From NCBI RefSeq assembly GCF_022695515.1, contig NZ_JALDPT010000006.1, positions 120,195-184,194 on the forward strand: a stretch of DNA of 64,000 bases. Reading direction: 5' to 3'. Shown here piece after piece: positions 1-8,611 of this stretch. The stretch comes from Phenylobacterium aquaticum. GTDB lineage: Bacteria; Pseudomonadota; Alphaproteobacteria; Caulobacterales; Caulobacteraceae. A program made the translations under genes and the position numbers. Position 1 is the stretch's first letter; every line of letters begins with the position of its first letter. The notes below the pieces were generated by a model, which saw only the letters and a list, made by a program, of their open reading frames with translations, was not told the DNA's origin and searched no databases.

Positions 1-322
1 ACAGGAAGTAGACGGAGGGCTGGCTGACCCAATTCGGGCGCGTCGTCAGTTCGCCCTCACGCGAGGCTTCAAGGATCCGCCCGATCTCGTCCAGTCGGCG
101 CTCGATGCAGGGCTGGGTTTCCAGCCGGCCGCTCATGTAGGAGAGGTTTTGGCGGATCTCCTCTTTGACGGCCTCGCGGGCCTCAGAGGCGATTTCGCGA
201 TCGTGCAGGGTGCGGACGCCTTCTTCGAGCGTCAGGGCGATCACGATGCCGATGACGACGACGCCGACCTCGGACATCAGCTCCCGCCAGCTGTGGACGG
301 GTTTCGGCTTATGAATATCCAC
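1..322 (-). CDS. Single-pass membrane protein, C-terminus cut by window edge
   Basis: Reading the minus strand from a GTG at 322, an open frame runs off the left end of the window. The visible 107 residues start with a short polar stretch (VDIHKPKPVHSW), then one hydrophobic segment (VGVVVIGIVIALTLEEGV, about residues 20-37), then a charged helical region rich in Glu and Arg. This looks like a small inner-membrane anchor with a helical domain on one side. An alternative GTG four codons upstream (334) is in frame and cannot be excluded. I do not recognise the family, although similar anchors are common in Caulobacterales hypothetical proteins. It is separated from the Mla-type operon by about 85 bp. 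Confidence 0.6.
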   Translation of the reverse strand, partial: MDIHKPKPVHSWRELMSEVGVVVIGIVIALTLEEGVRTLHDREIASEAREAVKEEIRQNLSYMSGRLETQPCIERRLDEIGRILEASREGELTTRPNWVSQPSVYFL

Positions 323-407
323 GGCGTCCCCCACCCAAGCTCAAGCTGCGCTTATAGGCGCGTTTGTTGAGGTGAAGCCAACGCCGCCTTTGGCGAGGGC
401 CCCTGTC

Positions 408-1028
408 TCAGCCCGCCGCGACTCCCGCATTCGCCCAGGCCACCAGCTTGCCGAGCAGCTGGCTGACCCCGGCGTCGAAGGCCGCGACGATGGCGCTGAC
501 GCGGTTCTCGCGAGCGCGGACGGCGACCGAGAACAGCTCGTCGCCGACCACGGCGCGGTCGCTGGCGCGGACCAGGACGGCGTGGACGTCGATGGCGACG
601 CGCGGGGCGGCCTTGCCGCCGTGGTCGTAGTCGGCCTCGAACCGCTGGACGTCCAGGCGCAGGGAATAGTCGGCGCGGGACGGCTCGCCGCGGGTGACCA
701 GGCGCGCGGCGCCGGTATTGGCGTTGAAGGCGCGGGCCAGGGCTTCGTCGAACAGGGTCACGGCCGGTTCGGCCCAGCGCGCCTCGGCCACATAGGCGAC
801 CTCCGGACCGGTGACGGTCAGGATTCGGTCGCCGCTGGCCGCGCCATTGAAGCTGCCATTGGCGCGGGCCACGCCGATCCGGGTCTTGGCGGCGGGCCCC
901 ACGGCGGCGACATCGCCCTGGAACCGATAGAGGGTCGCGGGCTTGGCCTTTGGGAAGACGGTGACGCAGGCCGATAGGGACAGGGCCAGGGCGACGAGCC
1001 CGGCGGCGCGGATCCAGGTCCGGTTCAT
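408..1028 (-). CDS. ABC-type transport auxiliary lipoprotein (PqiC/YmbA-like)
   Basis: The 206-residue product starts with a lipoprotein signal, MNRTWIRAAGLVALALSLSA followed by Cys21, so it is probably lipidated and anchored in the outer membrane facing the periplasm. The rest (TLYRF near residue 33, then an alpha/beta domain) fits the ABC_trans_aux family, which accompanies MCE-type lipid transporters. It is the last gene of a four-gene minus-strand operon (permease, ATPase, MCE protein, lipoprotein) and overlaps the MCE gene by 4 bp, which implies translational coupling. The likely role is to connect the MCE ring with the outer membrane during phospholipid traffic. The family assignment is firm from context and lipobox; the transport direction and substrate are inference. 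Confidence 0.85.
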   Translation of the reverse strand: MNRTWIRAAGLVALALSLSACVTVFPKAKPATLYRFQGDVAAVGPAAKTRIGVARANGSFNGAASGDRILTVTGPEVAYVAEARWAEPAVTLFDEALARAFNANTGAARLVTRGEPSRADYSLRLDVQRFEADYDHGGKAAPRVAIDVHAVLVRASDRAVVGDELFSVAVRARENRVSAIVAAFDAGVSQLLGKLVAWANAGVAAG

Positions 1029-1963
1029 GGCTTGACCTTCTTCTCCGAGGCGGGCGCCTTGCCCACCAGGCCTTGGGGATTGGCTTGCAGCTCGCGGGCG
1101 AGCCGGTCGAGGGACTCGGCCGTCGACTGCAGGGACGAGACCGCCGCCGTCAGCTGGGGCAGGCCGTTGGCCGCGAACTCGCTGGTCGGACCGTCGAGCT
1201 TGGCGATCATGCCGCGCAGGTCCTTGGCCGCGGCCTGGGTCTCCTCGGACGCGTCGCCGAAGTTCTTGACCGTGCGCTTGCCGTCGCCGTCGACCAGGGT
1301 CTGGGTCGACTTGGACAGGGCGGCGATCTGCAGGGTGGCGGCGTCGAGATCCTGCAGCGCCTTCTGGGCGTCGGCGACGATCTCCTTGCGTTCGCGCAGT
1401 TCGGCGGTGACCGCCTGGGTGTCGCTGAGCGCGGCGTTGAAGGTCTTGATGTTCTGGTCGGACAGGATGCGATTGACCCGGTCCAAGGCCTCGACCGTGC
1501 GGGTCAGAACGTTGCCGCCGCCTTCCAGGAGGTCGGAGAGCGCGCTGCGCTGGCTGCGCAGGATCGGCACCTTGTCCTTGGGGAACAGGCTCTTCAGCAG
1601 CGGCTTCGACGGCGTGCCGGCGGTGATCTGGATGTAGTTCACCCCTGTGATGCCCTGGGGCTCCAGCGTGGCGTAGGAGTCCTCGCGGATCGGCACGTCG
1701 GAGGTGACCCGCGCGGTGGCGATGACCTGGTTGGGGTCTTCCTTGCGCAGCGCGATCTTGGTGACCTCGCCGACCTTGATGCCGTTGAAGTGGACTTCGC
1801 CGCCCTGGGAGATGCCGCGTACCGGACCCTGGAAGACGATGTCATAGACATCGTAGTCGTGGCTGAACTGCAGGCGGGCCAGCCAGACGACGAAGATCAC
1901 CAATCCTACGAACAGGATCAGGGTCGACAGGCCCACGAGGGCGTAGTTGGCGTCTTTTTCCAT
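1025..1963 (-). CDS. mlaD: MCE/MlaD-family substrate-binding protein
   Basis: The 312-residue protein has one N-terminal membrane segment (about residues 8-30, ALVGLSTLILFVGLVIFVVW), then an MCE domain (about 40-125; note the motif GEVHFNGIKVGEVTKI), and a long helical tail with heptad-like spacing to the C-terminus. MlaD-type proteins form hexameric rings in the periplasm that bind lipid and hand it to or from the MlaE/MlaF transporter. The tail is longer than in E. coli MlaD (about 180 residues in total) and resembles the extended MCE proteins of alphaproteobacteria, where helices may form a tunnel. The gene overlaps the ATPase gene upstream by one base and the lipoprotein gene downstream by four. 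Confidence 0.9.
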   Translation of the reverse strand: MEKDANYALVGLSTLILFVGLVIFVVWLARLQFSHDYDVYDIVFQGPVRGISQGGEVHFNGIKVGEVTKIALRKEDPNQVIATARVTSDVPIREDSYATLEPQGITGVNYIQITAGTPSKPLLKSLFPKDKVPILRSQRSALSDLLEGGGNVLTRTVEALDRVNRILSDQNIKTFNAALSDTQAVTAELRERKEIVADAQKALQDLDAATLQIAALSKSTQTLVDGDGKRTVKNFGDASEETQAAAKDLRGMIAKLDGPTSEFAANGLPQLTAAVSSLQSTAESLDRLARELQANPQGLVGKAPASEKKVKP

Positions 1964-2787
1964 CAGGCGACCGTCCGTTTGTCCTGGGCCGCGGCCGCGG
2001 CCGCGGCGCGGCCCCGCGGACCCAGGAAATATTCTTTGATCCAGGGGTGGTCGGAATGTTCCAACTCGGCCACCGGGGCTGTGGCCACGACATGCTTGTC
2101 GGCCACGACCGCCACCTGGTCGGTGATTGTGTAGAGACTGTCCAGGTCGTGGGTGATCATGAACACGGTCAGCTCCAGGCTACGGGATAGGTCCAGGATC
2201 AGTTCGTCGAAGGCCGCGGCCCCGATCGGGTCGAGGCCGGCGGTGGGCTCGTCCAGGAACAGCAGTTCCGGGTCGAGCGCCAGGGCGCGCGCCAGGCCCG
2301 CCCGCTTGCGCATGCCGCCGGACAGTTCGGCGGGCTTGAGCGAGCCGGCGTCGGGCGGCAGCCCGACCATGGCGATCTTCAGGTCCGACAGCTCGCGGAT
2401 CGCCTGGCGGGACATGTCGGTGTGTTCGTACATGGGCGCCGAGACGTTCTCGCGCACCGTCAGGTTGGAGAACAGGGCGCCCTGCTGGAACAGCACGCCC
2501 CAGCGGCGCTCCACGGCGCCGCGCGAGCGGCGGTTGGCGCGGGTGAGGTCCTGGCCGAACACCTTGATGGTCCCGCCGTCGGGGCGCTTCAGCCCGATGA
2601 TCGAGTTGAGCAGCACCGACTTGCCGGCGCCGGAGCCGCCGACCACGCCCAGGATCTCGCCCTGGTTGACGGTCAGATCCAGGTCCTTGTGGATGACCTT
2701 CTCGCCAAAGCGCGAGACGAGGCCCTCGACCTCGATGACCGGGACCTTGGGCCTCGGGGCCGATTGGGGTTCGCCCGCGGGGCTCAA
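1963..2787 (-). CDS. mlaF: MlaF-type ABC transporter ATPase
   Basis: The 274-residue cytoplasmic ATPase has a Walker A (GGSGAGKSVLLNS, about residue 50), a signature motif LSGGMRKRAGLARAL, and a Walker B LLFLDEPTAGLDPIGA followed by the switch His in ITHDLDSL. The LSGGM variant and the GLDP stretch are characteristic of the Mla/Ttg2A lipid-transport ATPases rather than importers of small solutes. It pairs with the MlaE-like permease encoded immediately upstream (4-bp overlap) and with the MCE protein downstream. An Ala-rich C-terminal tail (GRAAAAAAAQDKRT) is a lineage-specific addition. The function is to power phospholipid exchange between inner and outer membranes. Confidence 0.93.
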   Translation of the reverse strand: MSPAGEPQSAPRPKVPVIEVEGLVSRFGEKVIHKDLDLTVNQGEILGVVGGSGAGKSVLLNSIIGLKRPDGGTIKVFGQDLTRANRRSRGAVERRWGVLFQQGALFSNLTVRENVSAPMYEHTDMSRQAIRELSDLKIAMVGLPPDAGSLKPAELSGGMRKRAGLARALALDPELLFLDEPTAGLDPIGAAAFDELILDLSRSLELTVFMITHDLDSLYTITDQVAVVADKHVVATAPVAELEHSDHPWIKEYFLGPRGRAAAAAAAQDKRTVA

Positions 2788-3899
2788 AGGTCGAGCTCCA
2801 TGTACATCAGGGCGAATCCGGCATCGAGGACGATGATGGCGAAGATGGCGTGCACCACGGCGGCGGTCACCCGCCGGCCGAGGGACTCGGTGTCGCCGCC
2901 GACCTCCAGCCCCTGGCGGCAGCCGATGCCGGCGATGACCGCGGCCATGACCGGCGCCTTGGACATGCCGATCCAGAAGTGGGTGGCGCCCACATTGTCG
3001 AGGATGCGCTGCAGGAAGAATGCGGGCCCCAGGCCCAGCACCGACCAGGTCACCGCCAGGCCGCCGAGCAGGCCGGCCAGGGTGGCGATGAAGGTCAGGA
3101 GCGGGATGGTGATCAAGAGGGCGGCGAAGCGCGGGAACACCAGGGCCTCGAAGGGATCGACCCCCATGACCCGCATGGCGTCGATTTCCTGGTTCATCTT
3201 CATCGAGCCGATCTCGGCGGCGAAGGACGAGGCCGACCGGCCGGCCAGCAGGATGGCGGTGATGATGATGTTGAATTCGCGCAGGACCGCGATGCCGATC
3301 AGCTCGACCACGAACACCTCCGCCCCGAACTGACGCAGCATGTTGGCGCCCAGCAGGGCGACGACCGCGCCGATGAAGAACGAGGTGATGACCACGATCG
3401 GAATGGCGTCCAGGCCGGCGCGCTCGGCGAGCGAGATGACCGCCGGCCAGCGGATGCGGCGCGGATTGACGATCGCCAGGCCCAGGACGGCCAGCAGGTG
3501 GCCGGCGAAGACCAGGGTCTCGAACAGCTCCTTGATCACGTCGATGACGCCGTGGCCGATGCGGATGGTCATCTGCATGAAGCCGCGGGCCTGACGCTTG
3601 CGCGCAGGGCGGGGGGCGGCGGCGGCGCCGACCAGGGTCAGCAGGCGCACGGTTTCGGGGCGGGCCTTGACCCGGGCGGGGTCCAGCTGGCCCCCGGCGG
3701 CGCGGATCACCGCGAAGGCGCCGGCCGTGTCCATGCGGCCGATGCCGCTCAGATCGAAGGCGACGCCGCGCCGGTCGGCGAAGTCGTGGACCATGCGATC
3801 GGCCGCCGGCTGCATGGTGGAACTGGTCCAGTCCCCGGTCAGGACCGCAGCGGCCGCGCCGCCGTCTTCTCTCACGCTAAAGTCGGCGGGGTGTTCCAT
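2784..3899 (-). CDS. mlaE: MlaE-family permease with N-terminal STAS-like domain
   Basis: I place the start at ATG 3899, giving 371 residues (MEHPADFSVREDGG), because the frame upstream is a low-complexity extension. Residues 1-90 look like a STAS domain (VAFDLSGIGRMDTAGAFAV), the module that in E. coli is the separate protein MlaB. The rest is the MlaE permease, with several hydrophobic segments and the conserved stretch SFAAEIGSMKMNQEIDAMRVM near the middle. Fusion of STAS and permease is common in alphaproteobacteria, so no separate mlaB is needed. This is the first gene of the operon, so its promoter should lie in the roughly 220 bp before the divergent gene at 4124. Confidence 0.9.
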   Translation of the reverse strand: MEHPADFSVREDGGAAAAVLTGDWTSSTMQPAADRMVHDFADRRGVAFDLSGIGRMDTAGAFAVIRAAGGQLDPARVKARPETVRLLTLVGAAAAPRPARKRQARGFMQMTIRIGHGVIDVIKELFETLVFAGHLLAVLGLAIVNPRRIRWPAVISLAERAGLDAIPIVVITSFFIGAVVALLGANMLRQFGAEVFVVELIGIAVLREFNIIITAILLAGRSASSFAAEIGSMKMNQEIDAMRVMGVDPFEALVFPRFAALLITIPLLTFIATLAGLLGGLAVTWSVLGLGPAFFLQRILDNVGATHFWIGMSKAPVMAAVIAGIGCRQGLEVGGDTESLGRRVTAAVVHAIFAIIVLDAGFALMYMELDL

Positions 3900-4123
3900 C
3901 GGCTTGCGTGCTATCGGTCTCAGACAGTAAGAGGGTCCCGAAACTGCTTCGGGCGCGGGCGGAAGGTCAAGACTAGCAGAGCCTTTGCCCTGCATCGAAC
4001 GCCTTCTGGCGAAGGTTGTTCCGCTGGCCAAGCGGACTCTTCTCGCACGTGCGGCCTATCTTTCGCCCCAGTCCGGGGCCACTTCGACAAACGTATCAGT
4101 CCCCTAGAGGTCGGGAGCGCGCC

Positions 4124-4456
4124 TTGACCCGCCAGATCGAGTTCGCCGGCAAGTCCGGCAATATGTATCGCTATGTCACCCTGGAGGAGGAGCGCTATCT
4201 CCCGCCGGCCGGGGCGAACTATGTCATCGCCCAGATCACGCCCGTGGGAACGCGGATTCTCTATGCCGGGGAGACCGAGCGCCTTTCGGCGCGCGAGTGG
4301 GAATCGACCCTGGTGACCGCCCGCGCCCAGGCCGGGGCCGAGCCGGGCGCCACCGAGGTCCTGACCCGGCTGAACGTCCGCGCGGCGGTCCGCAAGGCCG
4401 AGCGCGAGGACCTGATCGAGCAGCACAATCCCCCGCTGAACGCCGGCGCGATCTAG
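4124..4456 (+). CDS. Small GIY-YIG-like domain protein
   Basis: I choose a TTG start at 4124, preceded by GGTCGGGAG; the upstream in-frame extension is unlikely to be coding. The 110-residue product contains a Tyr-containing strand (NYVIAQIT), then ILYAGETERLS, and ends with REDLIEQHNPPLN. This order (Y...YxGxT-like...E, with a final HNPPLN) matches the fold of GIY-YIG nuclease domains, whose last helix usually reads LI-x-x-x-P-x-LN. The motif residues are partly altered (IAQ instead of GIY, AGE instead of VGK), so catalytic activity is uncertain. It is divergent from mlaE and stands alone. The assignment rests on motif resemblance only. Confidence 0.6.
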   Translation: MTRQIEFAGKSGNMYRYVTLEEERYLPPAGANYVIAQITPVGTRILYAGETERLSAREWESTLVTARAQAGAEPGATEVLTRLNVRAAVRKAEREDLIEQHNPPLNAGAI

Positions 4457-4488
4457 CCGGCGTCGCCGGGCGGAGCCATTCTGGCGCC

Positions 4489-5016
4489 ATGACCCGGGCC
4501 ATCGTCATTTTCGGCGCCGCCGTCCGCCCGGACGGTCAGGCCAGCCCCAGCCTCGCCCGGCGGGTGCGCTACGCCGTGGCCGCCGCGCGCGCCGCGCCGG
4601 AGAGCCCGATCTTCTGCAGCGGCGGGGTGGGGCGGTTCGGCCCCTCCGAGGCCTCGCTGATGGCCGACCTGCTGGCGCGGGCCGAGATCCCGGCCGGGCG
4701 GATCGTGCTGGACGAGGACAGCCGCGACACCCTGGAGAACGTCATCGCCGCCAGCCGCTTCATTCGCGCGGAGGGCCTGGCCGGGGCGGTGGCCTGCACC
4801 GACAGCTATCATCTGCCCCGCGTGCGCATGCTGTTTCGCGCCCTGGAGATCGACGCCGAGAGCGGACCGGTGAGCGCGGGGCGGGTCGGGACGCGGCGCG
4901 GCTATTGGCTGGGCATGCACGCCCGCGAGGTCGTCGCCTATCCCTATGACCTGGCTGTGGTGATGTGGCGGCGGCGCGAACTGCTGACCCTGACGGGCGC
5001 CGCGCGTCCAGATTGA
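4489..5016 (+). CDS. YdcF-family (DUF218) protein
   Basis: Starting at ATG 4489, the 175-residue protein shows the DUF218/YdcF hallmarks: an initial beta strand AIVIFGAAVRPDG, an SGG motif in IFCSGGVGRFG, SEASLMADLL, and the stretch DEDSRDTLEN followed by ACTDSYHLPR. These are the conserved Gly, Glu, Asn and His/Arg positions of this Rossmann-like family, whose members include SanA and the envelope-associated ElyC. The exact reaction is not established for most members; roles in cell-envelope metabolism have been reported. No signal peptide or membrane segment is obvious. It lies 32 bp after the GIY-YIG-like gene and may be co-transcribed with it. Confidence 0.85.
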   Translation: MTRAIVIFGAAVRPDGQASPSLARRVRYAVAAARAAPESPIFCSGGVGRFGPSEASLMADLLARAEIPAGRIVLDEDSRDTLENVIAASRFIRAEGLAGAVACTDSYHLPRVRMLFRALEIDAESGPVSAGRVGTRRGYWLGMHAREVVAYPYDLAVVMWRRRELLTLTGAARPD

Positions 5017-5094
5017 ACCCCTGGTGGCTTGCCTTCCGCCACGCGCAGGGAGGAACCTGCGCCCTGGACGGAACCGCCGTCCGCCGGAGCCCGC

Positions 5095-5568
5095 ATGCCG
5101 CTCATGACCCGCCCCCTGCCGTCCGTGATCGCCCTGGCCGCGATCCTGGCCGCCTGGGCGTCGCCCATGGCCGCGGCGCCGCACGTCTGGACCACCGAGG
5201 ACGCCATGGGCCGCGCCCAGCCGATCACCCGGCTTCTGCAGTACGAGGGCGCTCCTCAGCATCAGACGGTGCGGATCGACGGGCGGGTGATGCGGGTGGT
5301 GGTGCATCCCCGCGACCCCAATCTGCTGGTCCAGCGCAATGCGGGCGCGGCTCTGCTGCAGGGGGCGTCCGAGGGAATGAGCCTGGGGCTGGTTCCTTCG
5401 GCCCTGGGCGAGGACGCCTATCGCCGCGCCGCCGAGGCGGTGGCCCTGCCGGCCGGATGCCGCATCACCGAGCTGCGCCCACTTGACGGCCGGGTCAGCT
5501 GGGAAGCCACCTATGTCTGCCCGCCCGGCGTCGCGCTGAGACCCAATCCCCGGAGGCCCCGCCCATGA
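5095..5568 (+). CDS. Secreted hypothetical protein
   Basis: The ATG at 5095 has a good ribosome site (CGGAG, 6 bases upstream) and gives 157 residues with a Sec-type signal peptide: MPLMTRPLPSVIALAAILAA, then a cleavage-like site after SPMAAA. The mature part has two Cys residues near the C-terminus (GCRITELRPLDG and ATYVCPPG) that could form a disulfide, and ends in a Pro/Arg-rich tail. It is probably a small periplasmic protein. I do not recognise the family. It overlaps the next small membrane-protein gene by 4 bp (ATGA), so the two are likely translated together. Confidence 0.7.
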   Translation: MPLMTRPLPSVIALAAILAAWASPMAAAPHVWTTEDAMGRAQPITRLLQYEGAPQHQTVRIDGRVMRVVVHPRDPNLLVQRNAGAALLQGASEGMSLGLVPSALGEDAYRRAAEAVALPAGCRITELRPLDGRVSWEATYVCPPGVALRPNPRRPRP

Positions 5569-5708
5569 TCACCCTCATCGCCTTCGCGGTCGGATACGCC
5601 GCCACCCTGGCCGTCGACCTGGCCCTGATCATCGCAGGCGCGGCGTTCGCGGCCGAGGCCCTGTGGTGGGGGCTTCGCCGCCGTCTGCGCGGGACGCGGC
5701 GGGCCTAG
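5565..5708 (+). CDS. Small membrane protein (47 aa)
   Basis: A 47-residue open frame starts at ATG 5565, overlapping the stop of the preceding secreted-protein gene by ATGA. The product begins MITLIAFAVGYAATLAVDLA, continues hydrophobic to about residue 35, and ends with a positively charged tail ([11 protein letters not shown]). This predicts one long or two short membrane segments with a cytoplasmic basic end. The tight overlap with a signal-peptide protein supports it being real. Its stop codon overlaps that of the convergent chromate-transporter gene. No function can be assigned. Confidence 0.6.
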   Translation: MITLIAFAVGYAATLAVDLALIIAGAAFAAEALWWGLRRRLRGTRRA

Positions 5709-6640
5709 AGGCCCGTCAGCAGCAGGCCGGCGATGGCGCAGCCGATCAGGGTGGGCAGCATGCCCGCCTTGAACCTCAGCATGGCCAGCATGGCGATCGC
5801 CGCCAGCAGCAGGGCCCGAAGGTCGATCGAGGCCAGCACGGGCAGGTCCGGTCCGACCCCGAACAGGGTCCAGGCGTGGGACTGGCGGAACAGGGTGTGC
5901 AGGGCGAACCAGACCGCGAGGTTGGCGATCACCCCCACCACCGCCGCAGTGATGGCGGCCAGAGCCCCGGAGAGCGCGCGGTTGCCGCGCAGCTGCTCCA
6001 CATAAGGGCCGCCCAGGAAGATCCACAGGAAGGAGGGGGCGAAGGTGACCCAGGTGGTCAGGACCGCGCCCAGCACGCCGGCCCACAGCGGATCGAGCCC
6101 TCCGGCGTGCCGATAGGCGGCCAGGAAGCCCACGAACTGCAAGACCATGATCAGCGGGCCGGGCGTGGTCTCGGCCAGGCCCAGGCCGTCGGCCATCTCG
6201 CCCGGCGTCATCCAGTGGAAGGTCTGGACCGCCGCCTGGGCCACATAGCTCAGCACCGCATAGGCGCCGCCGAAGGTGACGACCCCCATGGTCGAGAAGA
6301 AGCCGGCGATCCGGGTCCAGACGCTGTCAGGGCCCAGGCCGAGCCAGAGCAGGAGGAGCGGCGCGAGCCACACGGTCAGCCAGACGCCCAGCACCTTCAG
6401 GCTGCGCCCCCGGCTCGGGCGGGTGTGGTCGAGCTCGCCGCGGGCGAACATGGCGTCGATGATCCCGGTCTCCGGCGCGTTCGGGTCGCCCTCCGCCCCG
6501 TGCCCGCCGGCGCCGGCGAACAGGCCGGGCCTGCGGCGCTCGCCGACAAAGCCGATCAGGCCCGCCGCCAGGACGATGACCGGGAAGGGCACCTGCAGCA
6601 GCCAGATCGCCAGGAAGGCGGCGACGGCCAGGCCGATCAT
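5705..6640 (-). CDS. chrA: Chromate transporter, C-terminal part
   Basis: The 311-residue membrane protein carries the second CHR domain, including [20 protein letters not shown] and [19 protein letters not shown], the conserved FGG and TPGP signatures of ChrA-type chromate exporters. It starts at ATG 6640, overlapping the stop of the gene for the N-terminal half by ATGA. In most two-domain ChrA proteins the sequence runs continuously from the RALKTR end of the first half into a stretch like the start of this one. Adding one base at about 6645 fuses both into a single protein of about 460 residues. It could be a natural two-gene transporter or a one-base frameshift. Either way the product should export chromate or a related oxyanion. 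Confidence 0.82.
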   Translation of the reverse strand: MIGLAVAAFLAIWLLQVPFPVIVLAAGLIGFVGERRRPGLFAGAGGHGAEGDPNAPETGIIDAMFARGELDHTRPSRGRSLKVLGVWLTVWLAPLLLLWLGLGPDSVWTRIAGFFSTMGVVTFGGAYAVLSYVAQAAVQTFHWMTPGEMADGLGLAETTPGPLIMVLQFVGFLAAYRHAGGLDPLWAGVLGAVLTTWVTFAPSFLWIFLGGPYVEQLRGNRALSGALAAITAAVVGVIANLAVWFALHTLFRQSHAWTLFGVGPDLPVLASIDLRALLLAAIAMLAMLRFKAGMLPTLIGCAIAGLLLTGL

Positions 6641-7086
6641 GATCGGGTCTTCAGCGCGCGCTTGCCGATCCGCAGGATCGCCTCGGTCACCACGGCCAGC
6701 ACGGCGGCCTTCACCCCGAAGAACAGGCCGGCGACCAGGGGGGCGTGTCCGTAGAGGGCGTAGACGATGCTGAGGCCCAGCATAACGACGGCGCCCGGCA
6801 GGACGAACAGGAGGCCTGCGACGAGGCCGCCCAGGGTCCTGTGCATCAGCCAGCCGATATAGGTGGCCAGCTGCTGGGCCTCGGGACCGGGCAGCAGCAT
6901 GCAGTAGTTGAGCGCATGCAGGAACCGCCGCTCGCCGATCCAGCGGCGCTCCTCGACCAGCATCCTGTGCATCAGGGCGATCTGGCCGGCCGGGCCGCCG
7001 AAGGAGAGCAGGCCGATCTTCAGCCAGACCCAGAAGGCGTCCTTCAGCCGGGGCGGCCGGGCGGCGTCGAGGGCGTCGTCGGTCAT
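6637..7086 (-). CDS. chrA: Chromate transporter, N-terminal part
   Basis: I choose ATG 7086 ([20 protein letters not shown]), because the 13 residues upstream are Arg/Pro-rich and not family-like. The 149-residue product has the first CHR domain: [19 protein letters not shown], the conserved [28 protein letters not shown], and two or three membrane spans. It ends at RALKTRS directly where the C-terminal half begins. Its own stop codon overlaps the next start (ATGA). Coupled translation of two half-transporters is known in the short-chain CHR subfamily, but full-length proteins with this junction are more usual, so a one-base frameshift is the alternative. Confidence 0.8.
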   Translation of the reverse strand: MTDDALDAARPPRLKDAFWVWLKIGLLSFGGPAGQIALMHRMLVEERRWIGERRFLHALNYCMLLPGPEAQQLATYIGWLMHRTLGGLVAGLLFVLPGAVVMLGLSIVYALYGHAPLVAGLFFGVKAAVLAVVTEAILRIGKRALKTRS

Positions 7087-7102
7087 GCCCGGATCTTGCC
7101 GA

Positions 7103-8002
7103 TCAGGCCTCGGCCTTGGCCGCAAGACCGCGGGCCTTGGCCTCCTGAGCGGAATAATAGACGACCCCGTCGCCCCAATCGTGGGCCACCGCGTCGGCGG
7201 GCGGCCGGGCGTCGGGGCCGCAGAGCACCTCCAGCTCCTTGGCGGTCAGCATGCCCCAGCGGGCGAAGGCCTGGTCGGGCGTCGGATCGGGGCGCGGATC
7301 GGCGGTGGCGCCGGGCAGGGCCGCCTCCAGGCCGGCGACATATTCCTCATACGAAACCCAGCCGGCCACGGTGTGCTCGCCGCCGGGGCCGCGGAAGATC
7401 ACCGTGGGCAGGGCGTAGCGGTCATGGCCTTCCGAATGCTTCAGCTCGCCGTTCATCGGGCTGTCGTGCTTGAGGTTGCGCACGAAGTCGTTGGGCTCGC
7501 GGGTCTCGCGCCAGTCGGCCTGATAGGCGGCGGCGACCTCCGGACGGGCCTGGTCTTCGCGCCAGCGGGCGTGGTCGAGGCCGGCGACCCCCACCGTGGC
7601 GGCGTCGAATTCGTCCGGCGTCTGGGGCCCGATCCCGTCGATGAAGATGCGTTCGCGGAAGCGGCGCAGGACGGCGTCGGCGACGGCCTGACCCTGCAGC
7701 TCGGCGGCCTTCACCGCCAGGCCGGCCGGATCGGTCGACTGCAGCATGAGGCGCATGGGGTTGGGATAGGGCATGTCGGTCAGCCGCCAGACCCGTTTCC
7801 AATAGGCGCGCATGGGCTCGGCGGCGCTGACCCGGTCCCAGTCGTCCTTGCCGGTGGCGGCGTTGCCGACCAGTCCGCCCATCACCTTGCGCCAGGCGAT
7901 ATGGTGGCCGTGACGCCAGTCCAGCTTGCGCAGCAGGGGCTCGGCGCCCCAGGCGGTGGAGCAGACGCAGTCGGTGTATTCGACGGCTTCGACCTTGGTC
8001 AT
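7103..8002 (-). CDS. DsbA-like thioredoxin-fold protein with altered active site
   Basis: The ATG at 8002 follows a strong ribosome site (GGGAGG), giving 299 residues. The N-terminus [27 protein letters not shown] aligns with the DsbA/FrnE-like pattern D-P-x-C-S-W-x-W-G, in which the normal CxxC becomes C-S-T-A, so the second Cys is missing. A further Cys two residues earlier makes a CVC pair. The protein has no signal peptide and is probably cytoplasmic. Later residues (PTVIFRG near the C-terminal third) provide the cis-Pro loop of the thioredoxin fold. It is convergently placed neither with nor inside an obvious pathway; the chromate transporter follows it on the same strand after 16 bp. 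Confidence 0.72.
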   Translation of the reverse strand: MTKVEAVEYTDCVCSTAWGAEPLLRKLDWRHGHHIAWRKVMGGLVGNAATGKDDWDRVSAAEPMRAYWKRVWRLTDMPYPNPMRLMLQSTDPAGLAVKAAELQGQAVADAVLRRFRERIFIDGIGPQTPDEFDAATVGVAGLDHARWREDQARPEVAAAYQADWRETREPNDFVRNLKHDSPMNGELKHSEGHDRYALPTVIFRGPGGEHTVAGWVSYEEYVAGLEAALPGATADPRPDPTPDQAFARWGMLTAKELEVLCGPDARPPADAVAHDWGDGVVYYSAQEAKARGLAAKAEA

Positions 8003-8140
8003 GGGGGCCTCCCTGGCGTGTTTCGGCCATGGTGCGGCGCGCGGGGCCTCCCGGCAAGCCGCTTGGCGCGGGGCGGCCGGAGGAACAGGCGCAGGGGCCC
8101 GGCGTTTGAGGAGCCTCTCCCGCAAAGGCTGCCCTGCGAC

Positions 8141-8611
8141 ATGGACAAGCTGTTCGCCCGCTTCGCCACCGCCACCGCCCGGATCACCGGCAGTCCGATG
8201 GCCTTCCTCATCTGCGTCGCCACCGTCGTGATCTGGGCCGCTTCAGGCCCCGGGTTCAAGTTCTCCGAGACCTGGCAGCTGGTGATCAACACCGGCACCA
8301 CCATCGTCACCTTCCTGATGGTGTTCCTGATCCAGAACACCCAGAACCGTGACGGCGCGGCGATCCAGACCAAGCTCGACGAGCTGATCCGCGCCTCCGA
8401 CGCCGAGAACGCGTTCATGGGCATCGAAAAGCTCACCGACCGCGAGCTGGAGGTGCTGCACGCCCGTTGCGCCAAGGCCGCGGCGCGCAGCCAGGCCCTG
8501 CTGGACAAGGCCGAGGCCGAGCGGAAGTCGAGGGCCAGGCCGAAGCCCCAATCAAAGCCTAAGCCCCGGGCCGCCAAGCCGAAGACCCGCGCCGCCGCGG
8601 CGCGCGGATGA
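8141..8611 (+). CDS. Low-affinity iron permease family protein
   Basis: Starting at ATG 8141, this 156-residue protein has two membrane segments (about residues 18-36 and 48-68) joined by a short loop, with the family stretch LVINTGTTIVTFLMVFLIQNTQNRD. It is followed by KLDELIRASDAENAFMGIEKLTDREL, which is typical of the Iron_permease (PF04120) family. The C-terminus is a basic, Lys/Ala/Pro-rich tail of about 35 residues. Despite the family name, an iron-transport role in bacteria is not well established. The gene overlaps the following DUF1003-like gene by 4 bp (ATGA). Confidence 0.88.
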   Translation: MDKLFARFATATARITGSPMAFLICVATVVIWAASGPGFKFSETWQLVINTGTTIVTFLMVFLIQNTQNRDGAAIQTKLDELIRASDAENAFMGIEKLTDRELEVLHARCAKAAARSQALLDKAEAERKSRARPKPQSKPKPRAAKPKTRAAAARG

